Positions 1 through 10,631 are shown, counted from the stretch's first letter. The stretch: DNA of 60,000 nt from Symsagittifera roscoffensis (GCF_963678635.1 NC_087069.1:45429448-45489447), one strand, 5' to 3'. The notes: generated from the sequence alone by a model not told the origin. Program-made: numbers and translations.

Positions 1-130
1 AGTCAACTGGAGGCAAATTTGGTTTTTAGTCACAATTGACTTCATGAAATCAAAAATTTCGATCTCTAGTTTAATCACTTTCCCAATTTCCTAGACGGTT
101 TATCTTAATGACTATTATGTGCTGTTTCAG

Positions 131-494
131 AGGTGCGGAAGTTTTCACGCCGGAGAGTAGAAACGAAACTGATTTGGTCGAGCAGTTTTATGCTCCTAAA
201 CTCACAGATCAAAAGGCATATTGGCTAGGTTACGCTCTACTCAATCTGTTTGTAAAAGGAACCGACATTGAGGCTGGTAACCAAAAGGATTTCTGGGGTT
301 CCGTCTACTCTGCTTCAAAAATTCCCATAGAGTTACAAAGAGACATTTACCACTACCCTTTAGGAACTCCCAGACAAACATGCTTGGTGAAAGCTATCTA
401 CGAAGATAATCACATCAGCGATGGTAGCTGCGAGACAAATGACCACGTGAAAGTGAGAGTGACAATATGCACGCTGGCATTGGAAGAGAACTAA
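131..494 (+). CDS. Terminal exon of a secreted C-type-lectin-like gene (5' exons outside window)
   Basis: This exon encodes about 120 residues ending in a TAA stop. It follows a plausible splice acceptor (TGCTGTTTCAG). The protein contains TPES and YWLGYAL followed by FWGSVYS, closely matching the second exon of the intact gene at 48.2-49.0 kb, and it enters in the same codon phase (the first exon base completes a codon). The W-L-G motif and spaced cysteines fit a C-type lectin fold. Family knowledge suggests a secreted carbohydrate-binding or defence protein, but the ligand cannot be inferred. The signal-peptide exon would lie upstream of the window. No canonical AATAAA is seen just downstream. 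Confidence 0.7.
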
Positions 495-832
495 AACAAT
501 ATTTGATAAAAAAAGTACTAATACTAGACTATACATTAAATATTTACTTATGAAAAGGATTGAAAATTTAACTATTTGGACTCTAATATTGAAGACGTTT
601 TATATTTATTTTTAAACAAACTTCAACAAAGTAACCAAGTAACAAAGTTTCAAAGCTAACTTGAACGATTAAAAAAAACTTCTTGATCTGATATAAAACA
701 TTTTTTTAAAAATCTTTGATAAGGCTCTGTTTGCTTGCGAAGAGCACGGCAACCATTTGATGATATTGGTTTTAAGTCCTTATCAAATCCTCATCAAGTG
801 ATAAGTCATTAAAGCAGAACAGTGTTGATTTA
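495..832. other. Intergenic, AT-rich
   Basis: This is downstream sequence of the lectin-like exon. I see no open frame, RNA gene or clear repeat in it. Confidence 0.5.
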
Positions 833-1036
833 GGGCTCTTTTCCAGTTTCCCATCCCCCTTATAAAATTAACAAAACAAAGCTGTTCAAAAATTGTTCAC
901 ACGGCAAATTGCATGTTAGAATTGTTGTGGAAATTTGTTCACGTTTTAAGGCAGTTTATTACATCGAAAGTCATTTTAAATAGACTTTGATATAATGGAC
1001 TTAGAAAAAATCAAAAGTGGAAACTGGAAAAGAGCC
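833..1036. mobile_element. MITE copy 1 (GGGCTCTTTTCCAG family)
   Basis: A 204-bp non-coding element with terminal inverted repeats: GGGCTCTTTTCCAGTTTCCC on the left and GGAAACTGGAAAAGAGCC on the right. It is flanked by TGATTTA and GACTTTA, an imperfect 7-bp target duplication. The interior holds short inverted motifs (TTGTTCAC, AAATTTGTTCAC) shared with the copies at 4482, 5490 and 7198. There is no coding capacity, so it depends on a transposase encoded elsewhere. Confidence 0.75.
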
Positions 1037-1555
1037 GACTTTAAGATGCCCGGACAACACGAACCGAACCTGCAACTTACAATTTTCTCTATCAAATTGT
1101 TTTCATTTTTTTGCCTCAAAATTCAAAATTATTATATTGCGAAAAAGTAAATTTTTATAATCTTTTGGTGATATTTTTGTATTTATAATCACTTTTTAGC
1201 TTATTATCTTACTTTACTGCCCATCTAAATTTTACTTTACTCTTATATCAAAACTTTTTTTGCTTTTTCTTTGACTATTATTGTCAAAGTCCGAACCGTG
1301 TACTTTACCCAATCTCCCAAGACCAAAATCTTGCTACATAATAAATTGGGGACGGTCAACAGTGCTGCAAAAGGCGGGAAAATTTCAGAAAAAGTCAAAG
1401 GCATTTTCTAAAGAGCGGCAAATTACTGACGCTAATTAACAAAGAAAATCACTCCATTTTTGGCGCCAAAACGTCTGCAACTGCAAATTAAACAGTTATT
1501 TTGGCGGCAAAACGTCTTGAGTGGCAAATTTTCTCGCTCAAAAGTTTAAAGTGCT
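1037..1555. other. Intergenic, AT-rich
   Basis: No gene recognised. The stretch from about 1370 has scattered GGCGGGAAA- and TTTGGCG-like words that grade into the minisatellite that follows. Confidence 0.4.
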
Positions 1556-1868
1556 TTCACTTGAGATTGTAATTGACCGCTCTAATTGCTTTCATATTGC
1601 CGAACGTAAAATTGATCGCTTCAAATTCTTTCGTATTGCCGCACGTAAATTGATCGCTTCAAATTCTTTCTTATTGCCGCACGTAGAAAGATCGCTTCAA
1701 ATTGTTTTTATTGCCGCTTGTAAAATGATCGGTTTAATTTCTTATTGCCGCACGTAAATTGATCGCTTTAATTTCTTATTGCCGCACGTAAATTGATCGC
1801 TTTAATTTTTTATTGCCTCACGTAAATTGATTGCTTTAATTTCTTATTGCCGCACCTAAAATGTTTAA
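1556..1868. repeat. Minisatellite, ~33-38 bp unit, about 8 copies
   Basis: The core ATTGCCGCACGTAAATTGAT is followed by CGCTTTAATTTCTT and repeats head to tail about eight times. The first units are more diverged and the last three nearly identical. Open frames across it are by-products of a period close to a multiple of three. Confidence 0.85.
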
Positions 1869-3120
1869 ATTTGTTCCTTCAAAAAGGGCTGATTCCCAAA
1901 ATTTAGAAATTGCTGACTATCGTTATAGAAAAAAAACAAAACACAAAAACTAAAAACTTTTTCATTTGTGTAGAGAAAAATTTCAGGCAACAACCGCCCT
2001 TGATATTAATTTGAGCAAAATTACTAACTGTCCAGCTATTCACAACCATCCCGCGGTCGATGATTACATAAAATCTGCGGAATTTTGCCAAAAAACTTTG
2101 TCAGCTGTCGAAAATGAGCCTTTAAAAAATGTGTCCCAAATTTATGAAAATGTGGTCGAAAAAAACTCCTGAAAATGACAAAAATATCGTACCACTTTTC
2201 CGGAATATTCGAAATTCTTTGTAATTTCATTGCCGAAAACAGCTACCTGGGATACCTCAAACAGTGTCAGGTATAATTTTTTCCAATTCGTGGGCAAAAC
2301 AATATCCGGAAAGCAGTTTCTTCTCGCAAAAGCGTAAATTTTGGGGCAGTTGTCATGACAAACAGATTTTTATTGAAAATCTTGCAGATTGCGATACAGT
2401 CTTATCCGATAGAACTTTTAAAACAGCGCCAGAGCCATTTGCTCAGATTTATACGGTTTTTTGATTTTTTGAAAACCAAAAAATTCCGTTGGTTTTTGCA
2501 TTCCTCTCAAACAAGTCCAAAGAATCTTATAAATTTTAATTAAGTGTTCTTGCACTGAAATTCGAAAAAATTGGAAAATGGTTTTCACCAATTTTTTTTC
2601 TGACTGATTACCATAAAGGATTTACCGCAGCAGATCGCGATTTTTTCCCCGAAGCTCAGCATTTGCGAGGTCATTTCCATTACTGTCAGGCAGTTTTCAA
2701 AAAAGTCCAAAAATTTCATCCAGCAACTGAGTATCGGCAAAACCAAAAAATTCGCGAAATACTTCAACGATTGTTTACGTGCCTTATTTGTGTATCGGAT
2801 TGGTCAGGACAAACTACTACTGCGAATCTAGTACGATCAGAAAAATCTTATTTTGATCGGAATTTACGACGGAATTTCAAAAAATTTTGAGTATTTCGAA
2901 AAAACTTGGCTCAATGGACAATATCCACTAAAACTTATTTCATAATGGAGATATTCCACGGAAAGCTAAAAAAAATACAGAAGAAAAAGGGAGCAAATAG
3001 CGGCATTGATGCGATCATTTGCATCGAGAAATCGAAACATTGAAAACTATTGGAAGACTTTGTGTATTATCCGTTATAAACAATAAATCAATAAATCAAG
3101 CTTTCCGAAGTGTTTATTAA
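1869..3120. other. No recognisable gene
   Basis: This AT-rich stretch contains several short open frames on both strands (60-75 codons). None shows a recognisable domain, a good start context or codon bias. It may be decayed mobile-element sequence. Confidence 0.4.
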
Positions 3121-3124
3121 TTTT

Positions 3125-3229
3125 TCGGCACTGTTGAACAAAAAAAATTTTGGCACTGTTGAACTAGTTTTTCATTTTTGGCACTGTTGAACTAATTTTT
3201 TTTTTCGGCACTGTTGTACTTCCCCGGGT
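3125..3229. repeat. Short tandem motif CGGCACTGTTGAAC x4, with a fifth copy at 4153-4166
   Basis: Four copies of GGCACTGTTGAAC (the last reads GTAC) are separated by 13-25 bp of A/T runs. A further CGGCACTGTTGTAC lies at 4153. Both this block and the distant copy adjoin CCCGGGT, so the ~920 bp between may be an insertion into the repeat. Confidence 0.6.
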
Positions 3230-4152
3230 TGACCTCCTTACACCGAAAATGCTTATCATACAGTTCAATACATCAAGTGTGTGGAAAAATGCTTGTCATA
3301 CAATTTTCATACAATTTCTAAAAATGGTTGAAAAAAGATACAAACTTTTTTCTGTGGCTGTTTGATTCTAATAAAACAGTCTGCTAAGAAAAATCGAGGT
3401 TTTCGTTTTTTGAAAAAAAAATGCTTATCATACAATTCCCATATATGGAAATTGTATGACTGGCATTTTTTTGATGGCGACACAAAATTTTTCTTGAGTA
3501 ATTTTGAAAATTTGGCCCAAAATTTTTTTTGTTTTTTTTCGACCGCAAATCGAATTTCGTACGCAAACCAACATTTTTCGAAAAAAAAAATTTTGCAAGC
3601 AAAATTTAATTTTTTGTGTGCATAACGTAGTCCTGGATACAATAATATTGGCTTTTTTTCCTTAATTTTTTTTCAAAAACGCTGAGAATTCCAATTTCCT
3701 TTGTATGGGGTGTTTATATATGCCTTGATCAATGTCTGATATCTTGAAAATTCAAAAACTTAAAATAATCACCATTAAAAAATTTTGCCAAAAATTAAAA
3801 GTTTGTTACTTTTGTTATATCCATTGTGAAAGACAGCCTAACTCAGGTCGTTTTCTATGCATTGTAAATGCAAAGACCGTCCAAACTTTGGTGCTTTGAG
3901 TAACCAAGGTCTTTGTCTCTTGTGTTCGGCTGCAAACAAAACCGAAAATTTTTCAGTAAAAAAATGTAGAAAGAAAAAATCAAACATTTTGGTTATGGAA
4001 AAACACCTATCATACAATTTTCATTTATGGAAAAATGTTTATCATAGAGATTTCATACAATGTTCTGTACGTATGGCATTGTATGGAATTGTATGACAAG
4101 AAGTTTCTCATATATGGGAATTGTATGATAAGAAGTTTCGATCATCCCGGGT
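3230..4152. repeat. Possible inserted repeat element with ATCATACAATT inverted motifs
   Basis: A perfect 24-bp inverted repeat joins 3424-3447 and 4109-4132 (core ATCATACAATTCCCATATAT). Several diverged copies of TATCATACAATT lie between in both orientations. The open frames here on both strands come from low stop density in F/K-rich DNA and have no recognisable domain. Confidence 0.45.
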
Positions 4153-4253
4153 CGGCACTGTTGTACTGCCCCTAATGAATTTCTACTTTTCGCCCCTCCA
4201 CGTGAGGGAGAAGGTGACGTTACGTGCGTAGTCAGAGGTGTCGAGGGACAAAT

Positions 4254-4336
4254 GTGGTGAGAGAAGATGGTGAGTTTTGAGAGGGAGTAAGTTTTTGTTA
4301 AGAGACAGGTAGGAGAGCACGCTTAAACACGCAGAG
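4254..4336. repeat. Direct repeat flanking the decayed LINE, left copy
   Basis: The segment TGGTGAGAGAAGATGGTGAG and the following ~60 bases (AGGAGAGCACGCTTAAAC near its end) recur at 6722-6806 on the far side of the LINE remnant. It could be shared LINE untranslated sequence or a pre-existing duplicated host segment. Confidence 0.55.
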
Positions 4337-4481
4337 CAGGGTGTAAAGAAAAAAGTCAAAACATGCAGAGATCGAGGAAGTTCTGTCTTGGATCACTGAT
4401 CACAACGGCGATCTGCGTTTCGAGCAGCTGAGATCACTATCGAGGAAAACATAGAGGAGTGGTTCGACATGAACGATAGAG

Positions 4482-4699
4482 CGGCTTTTTTCCAGTCCCC
4501 CCTTCAAATTAAACTTTGAAAAGCTTATTTAACATTGTCATATTGCAATGAAATTTAGCGTGGTGAACAAATCGAAAAATGTGAACAAATTTGTTCTTCA
4601 TACTTTACAGCGTAACATCACGCATTTAGCCGTAATCCGTAATAACACGTAAAACAAACATACAACTCGGTATTTTGAAAGGGGGACTGGAAAAGAGTT
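4482..4699. mobile_element. MITE copy 3, nested in the LINE
   Basis: A 218-bp element with ends GGCTTTTTTCCAGTCCCCC and GGGGGACTGGAAAAGAG. It is flanked by an exact 7-bp target duplication, GATAGAG, at 4475-4481 and 4700-4706. The insertion splits the LINE codons after the WFDMNDR segment. Confidence 0.85.
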
Positions 4700-5489
4700 G
4701 ATAGAGCTAGCAAACTTTAAAAAATGGCCGAGTCACATCCGGATGAATGGGAAAACATCCTAAATGAAGGGATGGTCATCCCAGTGTTCAAGAAAGGGAG
4801 CCCGAATGAGTTGGGAAACTACAGAGGTGTCTGTCTACTGGGTATGGGATCGAGAATACTGGTTCGGGTAATTTCCTCTCGTCTTAGAGACTGGATTGAA
4901 TTTTATGCCTGCTCGAGGACAACCAACACGGTCTTAGACCCGGAAGGTCAACTGCAGACGCTGCGCAAGTATTAATCAGGATCAATGAAGAACTAAAAGT
5001 CCTGGATCCCGCGACGAAGAACAATCGACCAAAAGCAATTTGACTGGATATCAAAAGAACGTATCTCCGAGTCAACAAGGGCATCCTAAGAATAATCCTC
5101 AAGAAATCAAGTGTGAAACAGGAAACGCAATAAATACTGCAAGGTCTTCACGAAGCGACAACATATGAAGTCCGCGGCAAAGATGATAACAGCTCCACGT
5201 GGAAACCCCTCCGAGGACGAAGAGAAGATTGTAACACATCTCCTGTTTTACTTGATATTTACAACAGTACCGCGATGATAGTAGGTAAAGAGAGACGAAT
5301 GCAACAAAACAACTTTTCCCCGGGAATCAAATGGCAAAAAACTCCAGGCTGCTCTCTTCCCCACAAGATCTGAAGCGAGCCAGCGGGAGAATGACATTAG
5401 AATACTGTTTCATATAGAATGTTGTCTCATTTTGTAACTGCAAGGTCGACACAGAGAAAAGACCTGACCGTATGCAAAAGATCAACTTT

Positions 5490-5705
5490 GGGCTCTTTTC
5501 CAGTTCCCCCTTTTTTTTTCTGAAAGTCATTATATGAAAGTTATTCAAAATGACATTTCATCTTAGAAACTGCAGTAAAAGGTGCCAGCGTGAACAGGTG
5601 AACACGTTTCTAGAACAATTCAAACATGCAAATTGCCGCGTGAACAGTTTTTGAACATCTTTGTTTTGTAATTTAACAAAGGGGGTGGGAAACTGGAAAA
5701 GAGCC
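5490..5705. mobile_element. MITE copy 2, nested in the LINE
   Basis: A 216-bp element with ends GGGCTCTTTTCCAGTTCCCC and AACTGGAAAAGAGCC, flanked by an exact 7-bp target duplication, CAACTTT, at 5483-5489 and 5706-5712. The interior resembles copy 1 in reverse orientation. It interrupts the reverse-transcriptase remnant. Confidence 0.88.
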
Positions 5706-6721
5706 CAACTTTGCTGTCAGAAGAAAACTAAAACACTCGTAGTTATTAAGACCAATGCAAGCAAAAATCATAGGGGCCTTAGCGGAAGCCAAAGTTTTTT
5801 GAGCTGTTCAATATGACCATGGAATAGAGGAGAAATAGGGTACCTACAGAAGGAAATCAACTTGTTAATTAAATTAACTTGTTTTGTGGGAGAAAAAAAG
5901 TTTTTGTTTTGTGTGAGAAATAGCTTATACACTTAAAAATAGAAAAAAGAAGCCTCATGCGGATTAGCCACATGCTCCGAATGAACATCTCAAGGATGAA
6001 ACAATATGTCGTCTTAGGATGGGCAGCGAAAAAAGTGGAAAATGATACAACGAGAAGACAGAATACAATATCTTACTGGAGAACAATCCATTGGACAGAG
6101 GCAAGGACCAGGACATTATCGAAGAGCTAACGCTGAACCGGAGAGAATACGCCAAGATCATCAACAAGAGGCTTGACAACATCAAAGATTGGCAACAAGA
6201 ACAACCTGGGAAGAGAAATGATATCAAAAGAAACCAAAGGGCTCTCAAAAATACCGACACTAGTTGTCCTATCTGCGGAAGAAAATCAAAAATGTCACTG
6301 GTCTGAAGATCCATATTACTGAAATGCACCGAAAGTACAGGGAAGAAACACGAGATTGTGAGAAATGCCGCGCAACATTCGCCTCCGCAAATGCACTCAC
6401 AAACAACGCAAAACACTGCGGGGAACACCCGCGGAACGTGCCCATTCCGTAATCTTCCTGAACCTAGGGGCAACTTAGTCAGTCATAAAAGGGTTCGCAA
6501 ACAAAAGCCTGCACGAGATATCACCACGGTCGCGCCAAAAAAACGAGGAGTCCCAACAAGCGAAGAACATGTGACATTTGTAGCGGCAGCATATCGTAAT
6601 CCAATTTCTTATCACATCGGCGAGTGTGTGAACCAGGATGATGATGATAGCCTTCCTCCCGTCATGACATGCCTTTAAAAGGCCGAAAAGCCAGTTCAGT
6701 CTAGTCCAGTCGGGGTGAAAA

Positions 6722-6806
6722 ATGTGGTGAGAGAAGATGGTGAGTTTTGAGGGACGAGGTGTAAATTTGGTAGCAGAAAGGTAGGAGAGCACGCTTAAAC
6801 AAGAGC
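6722..6806. repeat. Direct repeat flanking the decayed LINE, right copy
   Basis: Partner of the segment at 4254-4336: it shares TGGTGAGAGAAGATGGTGAG and AGGAGAGCACGCTTAAAC, with a diverged middle. Confidence 0.55.
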
Positions 6807-7197
6807 AACCACTTTTCAGGGTTTTGTGCAAAAGTTTTATAGAATGAAATTTTGTCGATGATTAAACATGGATGATTTATGTTAAACCATTTGACATTTC
6901 ACATTACCTGAATTTTTTGTTAACGGAAACCCAAAATAAGCAATACTTAGCCATGAAACTTCGGTGTGGCATAGTTACAATAAACTGTCTCACAATATCT
7001 TAACACAAACCTTTCAAACTTGATTTACAATAACTGTTTTTGTAGAGAGAAAAAAAATGTTTTGACAGAAACATCCATATAATCTGCATGAAACAATTAA
7101 GAAGAATGTTTTTTTTTTACCTTAAACTTTCAAAACTTTTCGTCATTATTTTTGCATTTTCTTTGTTAAATTTCTCACGCATTGAATTCAACCAAAT
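6807..7197. other. Intergenic, AT-rich
   Basis: No open frame or repeat recognised. Confidence 0.4.
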
Positions 7198-7400
7198 CGG
7201 AGCTTTTTTTATTGAAATAGCTTTCAATTAAGGTTATAAGCCGAGAGATTAACAGAAGTTTGAATGTAAGAATTGTTGCGAAAATTTATTTGCTTACGGT
7301 GACATGTTTTATGGCAGTTTAAAACAAAAAAGTCATTTAAAATAGATTTTAATCAAATGAAATTTAGAAAAATTTTTGGTGGGGCTTTGGAAAAAAGCCG
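7198..7400. mobile_element. MITE copy 4 (diverged)
   Basis: The right half aligns well with copy 1 (AGAATTGTTG, TTTATGGCAGTTTA, AAAAGTCATTTAAAATAGA) and ends in GGCTTTGGAAAAAAGCC. The left end, CGGAGCTTTTTTTATTG, is degraded. The flanks CCAAAT and CCAAAAT could be a worn target duplication. Confidence 0.6.
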
Positions 7401-8235
7401 CCAAAATTTAACCTAAATCATATCCAGAAGAGACAAAATGAAAATACCTATGACGTTCCAGGAATTTTTCAAAACTGATTATGCTTGCCTCACAGTTTAA
7501 GATTCCTTTTTGACAAAACTTTCTCAAGCCACCCGAAAAAAAAAACATTAAAACTGGTGCAACAAAATTTTGCAATAATATGGGGTTAGAAATTGCCCTA
7601 ATTTTGAAATTCAGGTTTATTTTTCTTAAAAGTCTACAGTTTATATAGAAGAACCATCACTGCATTCAATCAAAATAATTTGATGTTTATCTTAGAAAAA
7701 GTTGGCTCAATCGCATGGCTTTTTTTCCTCCCTCCCCAACTCACATAACTCTTGAGCTCATGGTGTAACGAATAGTTTTACAAAGTTGAGTATGAAGGCC
7801 AAATATGCCATGTTTTTTAGCTATCTGTTAATGTGAACAGACAATTTACTCTTGGAAAAATTGCAGGTGGGGGGTGGAAGAAGAAGAGCCAATCGAATCT
7901 GCCTTAAGTAGAGGGATGCAAGTGCTGCTAGGCTTTAATGATGATGTGCCGAGTTATCAAGCCATGGGAAAACCTTCGATTTCTTGCCAGGAACTTAAAA
8001 GGTCCAGGACAATCCTGGAGTTCCTGGAAAGAGCCGACTATGAACCGTAGTAAGAACTCAGGAATTTTAAAATAAATTGTAACCACGATAAACATCTCCT
8101 AACCATTGGTGTTACATCTTAGCTTATCGACATAAAAACAAAACAACGCTATCTTTTTTTGAAAACAAAGGAAAACTTGAATAACCAGGCTTTGACACCT
8201 ACTATGAGCCATTCTTGTACCCACTAAATTTTCTA
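7401..8235. other. No recognisable gene
   Basis: AT-rich DNA with words like CTGGAAAGAGCC near 8025-8036 that recall the MITE end, but no full copy is present. No coding capacity seen. Confidence 0.4.
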
Positions 8236-8238
8236 AAA

Positions 8239-8450
8239 CAGATCTGAAATAAAATTGAATTGTTTGAATAACGCTTGGATACTTTGATGATTGGTTACTT
8301 CAAATACTCAGCTCTGTTTTCAGATCTGAAATTTTGATTTTCAAGGTTATTTCAGATCTGAAACATGTAAATTCTTCTTAAGATCTGAAATAAAGAATTT
8401 CAAATCTGAGAATCACCTCATGTAAGAAATAAAGAAATTCAGATCGTGAA
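8239..8450. repeat. Cluster of TTTCAGATCTGAAA palindromes
   Basis: CAGATCTGAAAT occurs at 8239, TTTTCAGATCTGAAA near 8317, TTTCAGATCTGAAA at 8350-8363, AAGATCTGAAAT near 8380, and weaker forms follow to 8450. The cluster would lie in the upstream or intronic part of the lectin-like pseudogene. Confidence 0.6.
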
Positions 8451-8532
8451 CAAAAAATCCTCTGGGTACGGGTTTGCAAAGTGTCATTTCTATTTTTTCT
8501 CTTCTTAATAATTGCACTAGTTGTCGATTCAG

Positions 8533-8887
8533 AAATGCCGAAGTGCTCACGCCGAAGACCTCAAATGAAACAGACTTGGTCGGGCAGTTTTAGGCTCCTA
8601 AACATATAGAAAAAAAATTTTTGGCTACTCTAAGCTGGAACTAGTTGTTAAATAAACTGACATTAAGGTTGGTCAATCTGCCTGGTTTTGGGGTTCGATC
8701 TACACTGGAGCTGAAATCCACAGCGAATAAAAAAAAAACGGATACATATTTACAACCTCAATAAAAAAATCACAAGAGTCGCGTACGACGAAAGGCGACT
8801 ACATGGATAATCACCTCAGCGAAGAAAACTGGGTTGGTTGAACAAAAACGAAAGTGACAATCTGTTTGATGGGATTGCAAAATAAGT
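8533..8887 (+). pseudogene. Pseudogene of the C-type-lectin-like family (terminal exon)
   Basis: After an acceptor-like GATTCAG the sequence parallels the exon at 131-494: a CTCACGCCGAAG stretch, a D-L-V-G-Q-F segment, then TGGTTTTGGGGTTCGATCTA matching the FWGSVY region. A TAG stop at 8591-8593 replaces a tyrosine-like codon, and further frameshifts and stops follow. The end, near GGGATTGCAAAATAAG, matches the end of the functional exon. The copy is non-functional. Confidence 0.75.
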
Positions 8888-9348
8888 AAAAAGACTATTG
8901 TCAAAAACTCCTTGTTTACTGAAATAACCCTATCGAGTTATAGTTTTTAATTATTTTAGTTTTTTATTCTTTTGAAACTTATTTTGAAATTGATACGGGC
9001 GTCATTTGGCGGTACTTTTAAATACTTTAATTGGTATAACAAAGTTTTGAAGTTAGTTAAAAAACATTTTAAGTTTGTACACTACTACTTTAACTTTTTA
9101 CAGTTTTCCTGGCAAAATTTCTTGGCGACAATCAGAATATCAATCAGCCAGTTTGAAACGTTTAAAGAAGCAAATTCTGAAAATGATATTTTGGTGAGGT
9201 TGAACTGAAATCAGATTAAGTAAATAAGGAATTTCTATAGAGTTTCCTTGGCCAATATTTATGTGTTTGCTACACATGAAAAACACATGATCTTTCCTGA
9301 ATTTCTGCATTCGCCAGCTTTCAGTCCAAAAACTTTTTTGAAAACATA
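8888..9348. other. Intergenic flank left of the Polinton
   Basis: AT-rich DNA downstream of the lectin-like pseudogene. No gene is supported. Confidence 0.4.
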
Positions 9349-9727
9349 AGTAGTATAGATATACGACACTGGGATCGGGGGGGGGGGTGATCCCTACAGG
9401 GATCATTGGGTATAGATTCCTAATGATCCCTATGTAAATATTTATACCTAATGATCCCTATGTAAAATATTTATACCTAATAATCCCCATGTAAAATATT
9501 TATACCTAATGATCCCAATGTATAATTTTTATCCCTAATGATCCCTATGTAAAATATTTATCCCTAATGATCCCTATGTAAATATTTATACCTAATGATC
9601 CCTGTGTAAAATATTTATACCTAATGATCCCTATGTAAAATATTTATACCTAATGATCCCAATGTATAATATTTATACCTAATGATCCCAATGTATAATT
9701 TTTATACTTAATGATCCCTATGTAAAA
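9349..9727. repeat. Left terminal inverted repeat of the Polinton
   Basis: About 70 bp of unique end sequence comes first: AGTAGTATAGATATACGAC, an 11-G run, and the near-palindrome GATCCCTACAGGGATC at 9389-9404. About eleven head-to-tail copies of a 29-bp unit follow (core CCTAATGATCCCTATG then TAAAATATTTATA). Variant units (CCCCATG, CCCAATGTATAA) occur in a fixed order that is mirrored in the right repeat. Confidence 0.92.
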
Positions 9728-10631
9728 CTTCGGTAAATTATTGAGTATTCCCACTGAACGTTGTGGAACCGGGAATGGAATTAAGTTTTGGTCGGTGCAT
9801 ATTTTCCCTTCTAAAGTTTGGGGGTATTGGCTTGTTTACATGTAAAAGGACGTTATATATCTATTATATGTAATAGGAAAGCACCAGATTTTGGCAGCGT
9901 AGCTTAACTGTTGGCTGCGGTGAACGATTTCCTTCAAAAATGCATGTTTTATTGCTGAATCTCAAAGAAAGGAAAATTCGTCAATTGCGGCGGCCGCCAC
10001 CTCTATTTAGGTAAAAGCTAATGATCAATTTGACCGAAATAAGAATGAAAAGTTTCTTTAAGCCAAATGAAAGTAAAAAACAAAGAAAAATTTTGCAACA
10101 CTGAAAACTCTAAAATAATGAAATTGGTTTGAAAATTTCGACATTTCCATTTTCCGTGTCTACAGAAGACTGAAAAATAAACGTCTGAAATCTATGACAA
10201 AAGCTTTGATTTTATAGAAAGGTTGAAAGAGCTAATAAGTTGTAGTGGGTTAAGATCTTGAAAAACGAGAACACTGATGAAAGCCAAAAGTGCCCAGAAT
10301 TATTATCAAAACTTGTACCTAACTTGTTACTATAAAATTGAAGTGGATCAAAATTTCTTGGGGTCCGAGTAGAGGAAAACGCATGGCGCTCGACTCTCAG
10401 CCGAAAGGCGGCGTTTCGAAACCCGTCCGGAAATTGTACTGAAAGGAGGCAACAGTAGCTGGTATGGTGATATCCCCCCATAGATCGATTTTGTACTTTT
10501 TTCTCACTTTGAATTAACTTCTCGAATTACTGCTATTCAGTTAACAATTGGGTAAAATTTCAATTACTAAAAGAATGTATTGTTCAAAATGAAATTGTAA
10601 AGTGTATAAAACAGCTATATTAAATGGTTAG
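9728..10631. other. Subterminal non-coding region of the Polinton
   Basis: This lies between the terminal repeat and the 3' end of the protease gene. It holds a NotI-like GCGGCCGCC word and a GC-richer patch near 10370-10440 with an 89-codon frame on the minus strand that has no recognisable domain. I do not support a gene here. Confidence 0.5.

Larger units (their letters stand above)
4360..6690 (+). pseudogene. Decayed non-LTR retrotransposon with reverse transcriptase and C2H2 tail
   Basis: Separate frames give pieces of one reverse transcriptase in order. Upstream, a stretch near 4360-4480 ends in WFDMNDR. From 4724 comes a finger/palm segment with IPVFKKGSPNELGNYRGVCL. At 5000-5100 there is an LDIKR-type motif A remnant. 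Around 5960-6300 the typical C-terminal part of this LINE type follows (RMSHMLRMN, then a KNTDTSCPICGRKSK zinc finger), and a second CEKC finger ends near 6450. Frameshifts, stops and two nested MITEs break it. Once the MITEs are excluded, the flanking coding sequence resumes in frame at both sites. The element is certainly inactive; its clade is not assigned. Confidence 0.75.

Noticed and set aside
1521-1757. 78-codon frame over the minisatellite
   Set aside because: Produced by the repeat period; the residues merely repeat the unit.
3307-3642. Long overlapping frames on both strands
   Set aside because: AT-run-driven frames rich in Phe and Lys, mirrored on both strands, with no domain or start context.
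5964-6473. 169-codon minus-strand frame
   Set aside because: Antisense to the recognisable LINE C-terminus and zinc fingers on the plus strand.
9410-9727. Regular 29-bp repeats resembling a CRISPR array
   Set aside because: There are no unique spacers; units abut directly and the block is mirrored at the other end of the Polinton, so it is a minisatellite terminal repeat.
10365-10440. tRNA-like or SINE-like segment (GTTTCGAAACCCG resembles a B box)
   Set aside because: The acceptor, D and anticodon stems do not pair convincingly, and no A/B spacing of a real tRNA is met.
10212-10481. 89-codon minus-strand frame in the subterminal Polinton region
   Set aside because: No recognisable domain, doubtful start and no match to usual Polinton genes; it overlaps a GC-rich patch that explains the lack of stops.
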